Assembly (NCBI GenBank): GCA_963556145.1
Contig: OY744465.1
Coordinates: 4,588,001-4,652,000 of the forward strand
Origin: Hygrocybe punicea
Taxonomy: Eukaryota > Basidiomycota > Agaricomycetes > Agaricales > Hygrophoraceae
Length of the DNA: 64,000 nt
Direction: 5' to 3'
Made by a program: the position numbers and the translations under genes. The notes under the pieces are model-generated. The model was not told the DNA's origin and ran no database searches. It worked only from the letters and a program-made list of their open reading frames with translations. This document shows positions 42,105 to 54,239 of this stretch, piece by piece (the first letter of the stretch is position 1; each line of letters opens with the position of its first letter).

Positions 42105-43944
42105 GAATTTAAGATGAATCGGTGAATCCAAAACTTCAACAATAACATCAGAGGATCCACCATTGGCACATGCTCATATACCAAACGAGGCTTCTTGGGC
42201 CATGTACTCCATGCAAAGCGCAAAGGTATGCATGAAAAATGGATGACTGTCCACATGATATTCGCCACAAGTTTATACTGGTAGATTTCATGAATTGTTG
42301 ACAAATTCAATTAAAGTTAGGAATGGAGACTAAACAAAAAGGGGTATTCATAAAACAAAAATGCATAATGCCAAATTAAGAAACATGGGGTATACTAACA
42401 GATATTGATGCATAATGGATAGGGGCTAATTTTAATGCTGTGCACACATATACTGTGATGCAGAATTAATGCGGAAAAGCTGGAGTACATGCTTGACTAT
42501 ACCATATCCAAACCAGACAGCTGACAACCAACATTATGTGGTGCATTTGAAAGACATGGAAAGGATCCGTATTATGCAAAATGACACAAACTTCAATATT
42601 GAAGAATGCAATACAAAAACAAAAGCAAAACGGATCCTGAAAGCTATCATCACATGGACATCAAAAGCCAATATGGATATGATCGGTGATGGCGGAAGAT
42701 ATAATCCATGAAGTGGACGAAATTGTGCCACGCAATATACATCTCACCACTGCTTTGTACGTGATGGACAACTATTACAACTTCAAGGGTGCATGTTAGC
42801 AATATCCACCATATATATACTGGCTAGTATTTGACACCAAATTGACAGCTGAACATCTGCAGGAAATCATATCTGCACGCTTAGACGATGATGAAAGTCA
42901 GCTTGCGAAGGCTACAAATGTAAGTCATTGGATTTAAAAAGGTATATCATATTGACCGCATTGCCAGATTGCAAATGTCAATATTGTGCATGTTGACTCT
43001 CCAAATTGCTGGAAGTTTACACTTCCAACCAATGATGAATCCGAACATCAAGAATTGGTATTAAGTTTGCAAGCGATTTTGGTGGCGAAAGATCTTCCAC
43101 CCATAACAACCAGGTATGTGCTAAATTCGTATCAATTCCTTGAATACCATTCTGATGAATCACTGCAATAGTCAACCAGAACGCCGAACGCCCTTCATAC
43201 GTCAAAGCATAGTCGTAACTGGCCTTGATACAACGGGCTTTCAATCCTATATCGATAACCTTCGGATTCTGCACCAGAAACTGGCTCGTCAATTTCCTGA
43301 CAATGCAATGCAAGCTTTTACGCCTTCTACATACATGGATTACATGGCACTCGCAATAGGAACCCGATATTTCACTGATCGCCGACATGACAACACTTCC
43401 TCTCACATTCCATTCAAGTATGTCATCGATCCAAAAGGCATATTAACCTCACTTGCGAATTCCCGCTACTTTCATGGCCAGGACAATTGCGTACTTTATT
43501 ACAAGTTGAAGTCTGATAGAAATCGACATTGGTGAGTGACGATGAATTGGGATCACATCCCTACTGATGGAAATATTTATTAGCTTCATTCCAACAAACC
43601 CAACTTGCTTTAGAATCGGTGATATAGTGGAGGTTCAGTTTACAATATCGGCAGTTCTGGTAAAGAAGGATAAATTCAAGATGATTCTGAATCTACGGTC
43701 ATTGGCACTGGTAGACAGTGACTTCACAGAGGTAACACTTTAATACATCAAGAATTAAACGAATACTGATGTATATTCTCAGGAAGCAACTATGATTCGC
43801 AACAAGACAGCTTTGCCTACACCAACTACACAGCCCAGAATAGCCATCAAACGGCATGTTGGGTATGTGGAAGAGGGTAATGATGCAGAGGGTGTTGTGG
43901 AAACAAGGCGACGCTTCTATAATATGAATATAGACCGATGCTAA
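42105..43944 (+). pseudogene. Decayed multi-exon hypothetical gene
   Basis: Protein-like exons follow one another on the plus strand. Pieces near 42134-42220 and 42480-42711 are frame-broken. 42694-42919 reads EDIIHEVDEIVPRNIHLTTA with one in-frame TAG. Then come 42968-43111 (NCWKFTLPTNDESEHQELV), 43171-43533 (DTTGFQSYIDNLRILHQKLA), 43585-43731 (CFRIGDIVEVQFTISAVLVK then FKMILNLRSLALVD) and 43783-43944. Introns carry GT-AG borders. The GDIVEVQ...LRSLALVD segment matches a hypothetical-protein pattern I recall from mushroom genomes near mobile elements. The start is missing, and the LARD-like element inserted directly upstream. Confidence 0.45.
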
Positions 43945-44030
43945 TGTATAATATTGTATGTGTACTCAACTCGTTGATATGTTACAGCTGTTTTGCTATC
44001 TGATGGCAGCAACTGCACCTTTTTGAATCA

Positions 44031-44503
44031 ATTGAGAAATTTGGACTTGGTAGAATTTTGGGTGCTGTGTTTTGTATCTCATGAAATACTATTTGGATTA
44101 AGATGGTTATACAGGGAAAGTTGTACTATGTCTTGAGGACTATCTACACCTGTAATTACATTTGAACAATATTTAGGATATAGTGAGTTGTTGATGAAAT
44201 AAAAGGTAGACCAGTACTTTTTGACGCCCAAAATGATACTGTCAAATTATGACATCGAAAGAGCTCATATGAAGAAGACTGGAGGGAGAAGGTTGTTCAT
44301 CTTTTCAAGGCCTAGAAGTACATATACCATATTCTTCTCTATTTTTGTCCTTTGAGCCGTCATTGCATCTGTACTATGTTTGTCTGTCACTAGGCTTGAA
44401 ATACAACCAGAATCATAAACTGTATAACCATCTTGATCCAAGCAGTATTTCATGAGATACAAAACACAGCACCCAAAATTCTACCAAGTCCAAATTTCTC
44501 AAT
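44031..44503. repeat. 84-bp inverted repeat pair around a 305-bp core
   Basis: 44031-44114 (ATTGAGAAATTTGGACTTGG...) is repeated in inverted orientation at 44420-44503 with about three mismatches. The core has no reading frame. It could be a MITE-like foldback element, but no clear target-site duplication was seen. The remaining spacer to 44640 is AT-rich and featureless. Confidence 0.65.
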
Positions 44504-44639
44504 GTGCCTTTTTGCTGAAAAGATGAGAATGAGCTATTGAAAATCCATTATCTACCTATAATCCAGATTTAATGTTTGCATATTCTCTTTGTATCACCAC
44601 TGGATAGCTAACTATATCCAATGTTCAATGTGTACTGAT

Positions 44640-44996
44640 CACATATGACAATAGTAACCTGAACATATTGACCGAACACATTGACCGAACACACCGAACA
44701 TGTCCAATATGTTCGGTTTGTGGTCCATGAAACTGAATTACAATTCATTGTACAAATTCAATCAAACTACCTTTACTTCGCATATGTGATGCATAACCTT
44801 TTGTTCAAAGACGTGTCATATTAACTGGACGAAATCTGCAGGTACAACAAGCATATTTACTCCTTTATATCTAAATTGATGACGAAATTCACTGCTGTAC
44901 TGAGAAGCCTATGTTGCTATGTTCCTGCATTGATACCATTGGATTGTATCTTGGCCCAACCTTCACTTCTTCCCATCCTGCCATAAATATCATGCT
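44640..44996. other. Spacer with one diverged unit of the 82-bp palindromic repeat
   Basis: 44660-44720 contains CCGAACACACCGAACATG and a partial inverted partner ATGTTCGG, like the 31209-31495 array. Otherwise nothing is seen. Confidence 0.45.
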
Positions 44997-45434
44997 TTGC
45001 TATTTAATAATTGCTTTCCAATCATATTATTTTGTTCTGGCATGATTGGAGCTTCTCTTGAACTAATTATGTTCCTTGTCCTTGTGTCTGGATCTCGAAT
45101 CATTATGCAGTTGACTGCATTTATTGTACTATTTTCGTGTCCTTTGATGAAACATCAACAAATTATACACCTCACCCTTATGAGCCCATTCAATGAATAC
45201 ATTGAAACAGCATCTGGGGTACCAATGTGTGAACTCCATAGTTTCTCAATGTTGATAGCTCTGCTTGCACTTTCTCTGCTTCAATATGGGATGTCAAATA
45301 TGGCACATAATGCACATCCAACAACTGTCCAGACTTTTATTTCTGCTATTATTTGTGCAATTGCAATGCCCCGGATTCAGGTAGGGACATCTGCAAAACA
45401 CTTTGTGCCGAAAAATGATGAACCCGCCAGTTAA
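44997..45434 (+). CDS. Doubtful 145-aa hydrophobic reading frame
   Basis: This open frame predicts several hydrophobic stretches (LIMFLVLVSGSRIIMQL and MLIALLALSLL) but has no recognisable family. It starts in AT-rich DNA, has no intron signals and sits among mobile-element remains. It may be chance. 45435-45950 shows no further gene. Confidence 0.15.
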   Translation: MLFNNCFPIILFCSGMIGASLELIMFLVLVSGSRIIMQLTAFIVLFSCPLMKHQQIIHLTLMSPFNEYIETASGVPMCELHSFSMLIALLALSLLQYGMSNMAHNAHPTTVQTFISAIICAIAMPRIQVGTSAKHFVPKNDEPAS

Positions 45435-45949
45435 ACCAGTGTTAAACCTGTTCCTTGTGATTCCAATGTACATAGCTGTTATATGTATATGTAAACAAAG
45501 ATATCATATCTGGTTCATTCAGTCTATATTGCACTGGCAATTCCTCAGAATACAGCAGGGATACTAGTTGGACAATACAGAACTCTCAGTACTGTTCAGA
45601 CAGGTTTTCAACTCATCCATATGTCATAATGCACATTACACCAACAAAGAATACGATTATTGTCATGAAGTCGACTTAGCAGTGAACTACACTTTCCCAA
45701 CTTGGCACCTTTGATCTGGTGACCTTATTGTTCTTGCTCATTTGAGACAACAAATTCTCACAGTTACAAAGTCAGCAGTCACACGGTTTCAAATTTATTC
45801 ACAGGGCTTCAAAATTGTTCCCACAGTTTGCAACAATTGTTCCCACGGCTTGGCAAATTAGAGTCTGACCCTGAGTTGAAAAATCCACCGTATAGAACAA
45901 TTCCCTTATAGGGACTCGTAATCTTCGTACAGTATCTGGGGTCCGGCCA

Positions 45950-46824
45950 TATGACTAAGGACATGCTGAGTTCAATCTTAGGCTGATCACTCCAGATTGC
46001 CATAGAAGGGAGTGTCCCTTCCCGAACCTGTGAGGCTTGTATTCAGGCAAAGCAAGCGGTCCAGCCATTTCTGAAAGAGGCTGATGGACGATGCAAAGTC
46101 GCTGGAGAGCGGACTTTGAGTGACATCTGGGGCCCAGCACACATAGAGTCTATCGGAGGATCGAAATACTATATCTCATTCACGGATGATGCGACATGCA
46201 CCATAACCACTTTATTCATGAAACGGAAAAGCCAGGTGACGGAATGCATCAAGGCTTATGTTAACACGATTGAGAAGAAGTTTGATCGAAACCCTAAATA
46301 TTTGCGGTTCGATAACGGAAAGGAACTTGTCAACAAGGAAGTCGAGAGATGGGCAGCGGAGAAGGGAATTGTCATCGAAACAACGGCCCCTTACTCACCC
46401 TCGCAACATGGAATGGCGGAAAGATATAATCGCACGTTACTGGAGTTAGCCCACACGATGTTGATTGCTAAAAACCTGCCCACATTCCTTTGGCCGGAAG
46501 CCGTTGCACATGTGGCATACATTCGAAACCGATCCCCCACCAAGGCTCTAGACGGAATGACTCCGCATGAAGCCTGGACTGGCAAGAAGCCAGACGTATC
46601 GCATTTCCGGGAGTTCGGATGTGATGTCTGGGTCTTATATCAAGGCAGAAAAAGATCGAAGCTGGCACAGCGATCAGCTAAGATGAAGTTCGTAGGATTT
46701 GTGGAGTCGCAGAAGGCTATCCAATACTATGATGCCGCAACGCGGACTGTTAAAATGTCATGGAATGTTGCATTTTACAAGGATGGGGCATTGCAGGAAG
46801 TCCGGATTGTATCTGACTTACCGG
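45950..46824 (+). pseudogene. Ty1/copia polyprotein, integrase part (left of the gypsy insertion)
   Basis: The frame reads a zinc-binding remnant (RTCEACIQAKQ), then the integrase core: first Asp in LSDIWGPAHIES, second in YLRFDNGKEL, Glu in SQHGMAERYNRTLLELAHT. The GxW-like continuation FREFGCDVWVL follows. Everything upstream (5' LTR, gag, protease) is missing or unrecognisable, with a TGA near 45981. The frame is broken at 46825 by the gypsy LTR, and the polyprotein resumes at 56592. Confidence 0.85.
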
Positions 46825-47608
46825 TGTAGAGGGTCCTCGACCCTCTGAGGCCGTAACATCGATATCTAGCGAATCCGCTCGAACCTGATGTCTCTAGCAA
46901 TCTACGTTCGAACCCGACGCAACCCGATGCATACCGACTAGCACGGCCACTCACGTACCTGGTCGGTCTATCTCCTAAACTCGCGGAACTTCAAATATCA
47001 AAGATAGATCTCATCGGACTGGGATCCTGACATTGGACTTGCCTTATTCACGCCTAGTGTCTCCCTTATGGGGATATAGTAAAGTATTTTGCATCTTTTA
47101 CGGTTTTTATATCTTCCACCCATTTTCCCTGTCATCGTCACCTCGCAATGCTCTTCCTACTTCCCCATTTTTATTCTCCTTTGTTTCCTCTCATCGGCCG
47201 AGGACTCTCGTCCGAATCTAGGTACAGAACTTTGTAGTATAAAAACGGTGCCCAAGCGCTGTCTCAAAATAAGAAACCAGTTCCCCCATTTCTCTCTCTC
47301 TGAGAATTAGTCTCTTAGTAAATTCCATCGCACACATTGCTCGTCGGATTCCTCGACGCCCTCCCCGTCGTTCTACCGCCTTTATCTCTACGTTTCTCGT
47401 CACCCGACACCCGACCCGCCGTACCCGACATCGTCGGCTTCGTCGGCTTCGATCGGTCTCGATAGATTTCAGTAGTTTACTCGGCGGCTTCTTACTTTTT
47501 ATATCCTATTATCTTACTGAAGCTTGTTAGACTATTCCTAGTCACTTCTACGCTGACCCCACAGGCTTAGGATCATTATTCCGCAGCCACCCCGACCTCG
47601 CCTTTACA
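46825..47608 (+). repeat. 5' LTR of the gypsy element
   Basis: It begins TGTAGAGGGTCC and ends CGCCTTTACA. A TATAAAAACGG promoter block lies at 47237-47249. It differs from the 3' LTR at 11 positions, all CpG against TpG or CpA. Confidence 0.9.
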
Positions 47609-47644
47609 TCTGGAGCCCACCGCGAGGAATAGTCTAGCACCACC

Positions 47645-50410
47645 ATAGCTTCCTCTTCCCGTATCCCTCCCTCTGACCGTCGTCTTCGAGATCTTCCTCG
47701 AAGAACTCTTCAACAAGAACTCTCTTTAGCCGCCTTCGACCCGACAATCGACGACGACTTCTTCCAGCTAGTACCTGACCACCTCGCTCGACATAACAAT
47801 CTCCCGCTCGTCTCAGGGTCAAACACCCCCCTATATCTTTCATCCGACAGTCTCGAATCGGTCGATATACCGATAATTACCATTACACCCAACTCATCCG
47901 ATCTCAGTTCGACACCCGCATCGCCTACGTCCCCGACTTCGACCTCGCTAGAACCCCCATCCACGTCTTCGCTCTCGACATCGAAAACTCCGTCATCGTC
48001 ATCGTCTCCGTCTTCGCTCTCGACATTGAAAACTCCGTCATCGTCATCGTCCCTGTCTTCGTCTTCGTCCACGCCGTCATCGCCCACGTTACCCAACCCG
48101 CTCATCATACACCCGACAACCGCTTCATCGACATCTCAGCTCCTTCCACCTACAATGACTTCGACCTCTGGATCTTCGACCGCTCCCCACGTCACCGCTC
48201 CCCATGTTACTCCACGACAAATGCCCGCTCGCGGTCACTCCACGGCCCCGACCTTCGACGGGAACCTGCTCAATTTAAACCGCTTCTTTGAAGAAGTCGA
48301 GATACTTGCTGCCGATGCCGCTCTTGACGACGCAGGATGCATCAAGCATAGTCTGCGCTACGCGTCGCTTAGCGACTACGAGCTTTGGGCAAGCTTACCT
48401 AGCGCGACCGGCGTCGATTATGCCGCATTCAAAAGGAGCGTACTCGTGCTATACCCAGGCACGGAAGACGACCACCGGTACACTATGGCGGATCTCGACC
48501 GTCTTACGCACACCCAAACCGCTTACGGTATCCGTACCCACGCTGAACTTGGCGAATATTACTGCGAGTTCATCCGAATCTCAGGGTTTCTTCTAGACAA
48601 GGGTCGAATCTCTCCCCGAGAACGCAACATCGCGTACGAGAACGGCTTCCATGTCGAGCTTAAAAAGGACATCAAAACCCGTCTGCAGTACCAAAAGCCG
48701 AACCATTTCCATAGCGACCCTTACGACTTCCAGGACTTCCACAATTGCGCCCACTTCCTGCTGGCCGGAACTGTGGCCGAACCGTCCACCGTCTCCCATC
48801 TATCGTCAACGTCGCCTCCCGCCATCCGGTACTCGACTCCAATAGAACCCGCCACCCGCTACCCGCCACCCGCTCGCTATGACCCGGACATTCCTAAAGC
48901 AGAACCGGTCGAACCTAACGTATCCGACCTATTTCGTCTCGTTTCGCAACAACTCGCCGTCCTCACACAGGCCCTCACCGAACGCAACAACCCCCCAAAG
49001 CCGTGTGCAAATAGGGCTGAGCCGACCACCGCGGGACAGGGTTTCACCAATTTCAACTGCCTCTTTTGCGACGACCCGTTCCATCGTATACGCGATTGTC
49101 CTATTTGCGAGCAGTACACTCGAGACGGGATATGCTGCAAGAACGAGCACGGCCGCATCGTGTTGCCTAACGGAATGTATCTTCCAAAGGCTATCGTCGG
49201 CAAAAATATGAGGGAACGCTTCGACGCGTGGCACGCGCAGAACCCCGGCAACCGCGCTCCCCCTGCCCGCAACCCCACAGAACCGTTCCAACGCGACCCG
49301 CCGCCTCATGTCAAAGCTAACTTCGTCTCCGCCATCGAAGTAACCACCTACGAACCAGAGGCCACTACCGAGTACGCCGACATCTTTCAGTCCACGATGT
49401 CCGACATCGACAACGACAACGAACAGATTAAGGTTCTGGAAGCCGAAGTGCAGCGGCTTCGTAAATGGGTTAGATTCGACGGTGTAGAGATCCCATCGAA
49501 GACGAAAGGCAAGTCTAGAGAAACGTTTCCCAATCTGCCCACCACTTCCACGTCTGTCCCCGCCACGAAACCCGCCGAGAAAACGGCCAGACCTATCAAC
49601 GAGCAGCCGATCACCATAGTCCCCCCTTCGAACACGCGGCCGACTGAGCCAACCGCCCTTGTACCGCGCACTCCCCAGAACCTTCCCGCATCGCACCCCC
49701 AATACCGCTACCAAGCCCCCATCGAAGATCCCGGTATCGCCAAATCCGTCATCGACCGCGCGCTTGATTCTCAAGTCTGCATTTCGCAGCGAGAACTTTT
49801 AGCCATGTCGTCCGACGCCCGCCGTCACATGAAGGACCTCACTATGTCGAAAAAGGTCACCGCCGAGAGTAACAACGTCGAGGTCTTCCATTTTCACGCA
49901 CCCGAAATCCCCACTCGCGCTTGTCAACACTGTCAGGAAAATGTCCCGCTCGTCGTCGGCCGCGACTCAGTCCCTCTCCGTGCGGTCTACCCGCTCATCA
50001 ACGGAAAATTCGTATTCGAGTGCGTCCTCGACAACGGTTCCATGATCATCGGCATGCGACGCGATATTTGAGAGAAACTCAGTTACGGCCTCCAAAATAT
50101 GAAGATGCGGATGCAGTCGGCAAATAAAAGCGACAACGACACCCTCGGCCGGATCGCCAACCTAAAATTCACTTTTGGCGACGTCGATCTTTTCCTCCAA
50201 GTCCAAGTCGTCGATGACACCCCCTACGAAATCCTCATCGGCCGCCCGTTCTTCACACTTTCCGAGGCCCTTACGAAGGATTATAAAAACGGAGAACAAC
50301 AAGTCACGATCACGGATCCAAACACCGGCGCCGTCGTCACCTTGCCCACCATCGAGCACAACCAAAAGAACCGACGAGAGCGGTCCGACACCGGAAAGCC
50401 GGATTTTTAG
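47645..50410 (+). CDS. Gypsy gag and aspartic protease
   Basis: The frame is open from 47630. At 47645 ACCACCATAGCTTCC has an ATA in a perfect start context, so the original ATG was probably lost; the next in-frame ATG is 48155. After a Ser/Thr/Pro-rich N-terminus comes the capsid (NRFFEEVEILAADAAL to NHFHSDPYDFQDFHNCAHFL), then a CX2CX4HX4C zinc knuckle (CLFCDDPFHRIRDC) near 49075. A short acidic coiled-coil and a Pro-rich linker follow. The protease has CVLDNGSMI (Asn in place of the usual Ser/Thr of DS/TG) and EILIGRPFF. A TGA at 50069-50071 splits the protease between RRDI and EKLSYGL, where gypsy proteins usually have Trp, so a TGG-to-TGA change is likely. The frame ends at TAG 50408-50410; pol is in the -1 frame. 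Confidence 0.85.
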
Positions 50411-53400
50411 AAGTCGAGGACCTGGAGATACCTCTCGGAAAGGACGCACCGGGAGATGAGAAGCCGCCACTCGAAAGCGACCACACCTATACCACGAACT
50501 ATGCTTCCCTTTTGCCGTTTCCCCTAGAAGAGGACTTATGTTTTTCTATCGATTTAGATTTCTCTTCGTCTCAGCCTCAGACTGCCGCCCAGTACATTTC
50601 ATTGTTGACCGATGTACAAAATCAGCTACGTACTACTGATACCCTTCCTTCGTCTTGTTCCGTCTCCGCTCCTGCGTCACATATTTCTTCTTCGAATATT
50701 TGTAACAAAGCCTCTACTGAACACGCTACTTATATCTCGTATACCACCCCCCCTACCAGGGACCTAAAAGGAGTCGTTACCAAGAAAAAGTATAAGAAGG
50801 TAGCCGATCGTATCCGCCCAATTTCTACCACTCTCCCCGATGAATACCGCATCATACGCGAGATCACCGGCGACCCGCTAGCCGATTTACCCACGCTCCC
50901 GACTCACCCGCCCGACTTTACACCCGGCACCCGCTATACTCAGGAACGACACGACGCGATGCCGATGAACCCGGATGGATTCCTTTGGCCTGAGGAAGAA
51001 AAACTCGGCCACCATATCATCAAAACGCAAGAAGCCGCCTTCGCCTGGAACGAATCCGAGAAAGGCCAGTTCAATATGGACTACTTCCCGCCGATCCACA
51101 TTCCCACCGTACCGCACGACCCGTGGGTCCATCGCAATATCCCAATCCCACCCGGCATCCTTAACGAAGTCATCGGCATCATCAAAGACAAAATTAACGC
51201 TGGTACCTATGAACCCTCGAATTCGTCATACCGCTCCCGCTGGTTCTGCGTTTTGAAAAAGGATGGGAAGTCTCTTCGAATCGTCCACAATCTACAGCCG
51301 CTTAACGCCGTCACTATCCGCGATCCTGCTGTACCGCCTATGACCGAGCACTTGGCCGAGGCCTTTGGCGGCCACTCTTGCTACGCTTCCTTCGACCTCT
51401 TCGTCTCTTTCGACCAACGCCTCGTCCACCCCTCGTCTCGTGACTATATGACCTTTCAGTCTCCACTCGGAATGCTTCGACTTACGCGGATTGCTATGGG
51501 ATACACAAATTCCCCGCAGATCCTACACGGTGACTCCACGTACATCCTCCGTGATGAAATCCCTCATCTTGCCGTTCCGTATATGGACGATATTCCCGTC
51601 AAAGGGCCTCCAACCCACTACGAGCAACCCAACGGTACCTACGAGACTATACCCAAGAACCCGGCAATTCGATGTTTCATTTGGGAGCACTTCCAAGGTG
51701 TCAACCGCGTCATCCAGCGTTTCCGCTATGTCGGCGGTACCTTCAACGGCAAAAAACTCGAGTTGTGTCGACCCTCAGTCATCGTTGTTGGCCACCGATG
51801 CACATACGAAGGAAGAGTAGCCGACGACTCCAAAGTACAGAAGATTCGCGATTGGCCACTGCCGACCAACCTCACCGAAGTTCGCGCCTTTCTCGGTATC
51901 TGCGGCGTCTTGCGTATTTTTATCAAGGACTTCTCGCTCCACTCCCGACCCCTCGTCCGTCTTACCCGCAAAGGTATACCCTTCGAATTTGGTGAAGAAG
52001 AAGAGACCGCCGTCGACTACCTCAAAAACGCCATCATTACGTGTGAATGGGAAGTGATTCTCGCCGTCGATTCATCCGTTCTTGGAGTCGGCTTCGTTCT
52101 TATGCAAATCCGCGCCGACGGAAAGCGCTATCCAAATCGTTTTGGCTCAATATCGTGGAACGAACGCGAAGCCCGATACTCTCAGTCCAAGCTCGAGCTT
52201 TACGGTCTCTTCAGGGCCCTCCGCGCCTATCGGATTTTCATTATCGGCGTCCGCAACCTCACCGTTGAAGTCGACGCGAAGTACATAAAAGGGATGCTCA
52301 ACAACCCCGACATTCAGCCCAATGCTACGATCAACCGACAGATAGCCGGCGTGCTCTTATTTGACTTTAGACTCGTTCACGTACCCGCTTCCGCACACGG
52401 TGCACCCGACGGACTCTCCCGACGTCCCCGCGCTGCAGAAGACCCCGAGGAGATCAACGATTCCGACGATTGGCTCGACCACTCCTACGGTTTCTTTATG
52501 GAAGTCGTCAACTACCAACCCGTCCCCATACCGTCTAAGCCGATTGCCGTATGCGGCTGCTGCCGTGCCACAGCCGACCGACTCCAAGAATTACCGGCCG
52601 TCCTCGTCTACACAAATCAGGAAGCCGTTTCTGACATACCGCGATCTGATAAAGCCCGCGCGGCCGACGTTCGTCTTGCTCTCGTCGAGATCTGGTTACA
52701 AGATCTAACCCGACCCGTGAACTTCACGGACGAAGAATACCGTCTGTTCTTACGATACGCCCTTGAATTCTTCGTCACCGATAACAAGCTTTGGCGCAAA
52801 GACCGTCACGGAAAACACAAACTTGTCATACCGCCCGACCGCCGGCTTCAGTTACTCAAAGACGCTCACGACTCTCTCGGCCACAAAGGTATATTCTCCG
52901 TCCGCGCTCGGCTACTCGATCGTTTCTGGTGGCCGCACCTCGACCACGACGTTAAGTGGTACGTTCAGTCTTGCCATCAGTGCCAAGTACGGCAAATGCG
53001 TTATCATCACATTCCGCCCACCGTCGCTACACCGGCCTCACTATTTCGTAAAGTGTATGTCGACACAATGTTTATGCCACGATCCGGCGGCTATCGATAC
53101 ATCGTCCAAGCCCGTTGCTCCCTGTCCGCCTACCCTGAGTTCCGCATGTTACGCCGCGAGACCGGCTCCACCATCGGCTCGTTCTTGTTCGAAGACATCT
53201 TATGCCGTTGGGGCGCTCTCGAAGAAATCGTCACCGACAACGGCAAGCTGTTCGTAGAAGCACTCGACTATCTCGCCTCCCGCTACGGTATCCGGCACAT
53301 CCGCATTTCGCCCTATAACTCACAAGCGAACGGACCCGTTGAGTGTCGCCACCTAGATGTCCGGGAGGCCATTATGAAAAGTTGTGACGGAGATGAAAAG

Positions 53401-54030
53401 AAATGGCACACCGTAACCCACTCCGTATTTTGGGCCGAACGGGTCACGACACACAAAAGCCTCGGATACTCGTCCTACTACATCGCACACGGAGTAGAAC
53501 CGCTTTTTCCATTCGATTTTGCCGAAGCTACGTACATGGTTCCGACGCAAGATACGATGTCTACGACCGACCTCATAGTCATCCACACCCGACAACTTCG
53601 TAAACGAGAAACCGACCTCGATCGGGTCAAAGAAAAGCTTACCAAATCTCGGCTCGCGTCCGCCCGGCAATTCAAGCAGAAATACGCCAACACGATCAAA
53701 GTTTACGACTTCGAACCCGGTAACCTCGTTCTCGTCCGAAATTCACGTATCGAAATGTCTCTCGATCGTAAAGCAAAACCGCGGTACTTTGGACCCATGG
53801 TTGTTGTCAGGAAAACAGAAGGCGGATCCTACATACTCGCCGAACTCGACGGTGCGGTTTCTAAATCTCGATTTGCCGCTTTCCGAGTCGTACCCTACCA
53901 CGCCCACTCAAAAATATCGATACCGTTGGACGACTTCTTACAATACCCCGATGCCGACGATACCAATTCAAACGATCTTGATGATCCGACGTACCCGCCC
54001 TCTATAGACTCCTCACCCGACGACGATTAA
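50391..54030 (+). CDS. Gypsy pol: reverse transcriptase, RNase H, integrase
   Basis: The pol frame opens before the gag-protease stop and overlaps it; the first ATG is at 50512. At the junction TTT is followed by TAG within five Ts, so a one-base backward slip would fuse the two, though a single indel could also explain it. RT motifs are SFDLFVSFDQRL, MTFQSPLGMLRLTR, GYTNSPQI and the catalytic YMDD near 51590. RNase H starts at VILAVDSSVLGVGF. The integrase has the HHCC finger (HKGIF...CHQCQVRQ), DDE residues in KVYVDTMF, IVTDNGK and NGPVECRH, and the C-terminal GPMVVVRKTEGGSYILAEL. Domain order RT-RH-IN fits Metaviridae (Ty3/gypsy). The 1172 residues from the ATG are uninterrupted. Confidence 0.92.
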
Positions 54031-54239
54031 GCATTTCATTTATATTTTGTCCACGTTATACCCCCATTTTATTTAGTTCCTCTTAGTTTTCTAACGATAT
54101 GACGAATGATGCGAATAGTCCTATGTCTTCGGGAGCCGATCGGCTTTCCTTAGCTGGGTGAACAAGCTGACACGTCTTTTATGTACACGATATTTTTTTT
54201 TTTTATATACAATGGGCTCGTTATTTTTATATATATATT

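Noticed and set aside
42101..42310. Minus-strand 69-aa frame at the right edge of the LARD-like element
   Set aside because: Its stop is made by the target duplication, and no continuing exon was found; the plus-strand gene pattern around it is stronger.
47634..48108. Acidic minus-strand frames opposite the gypsy gag N-terminus
   Set aside because: They are antisense of the Ser/Thr/Pro-rich gag N-terminus.
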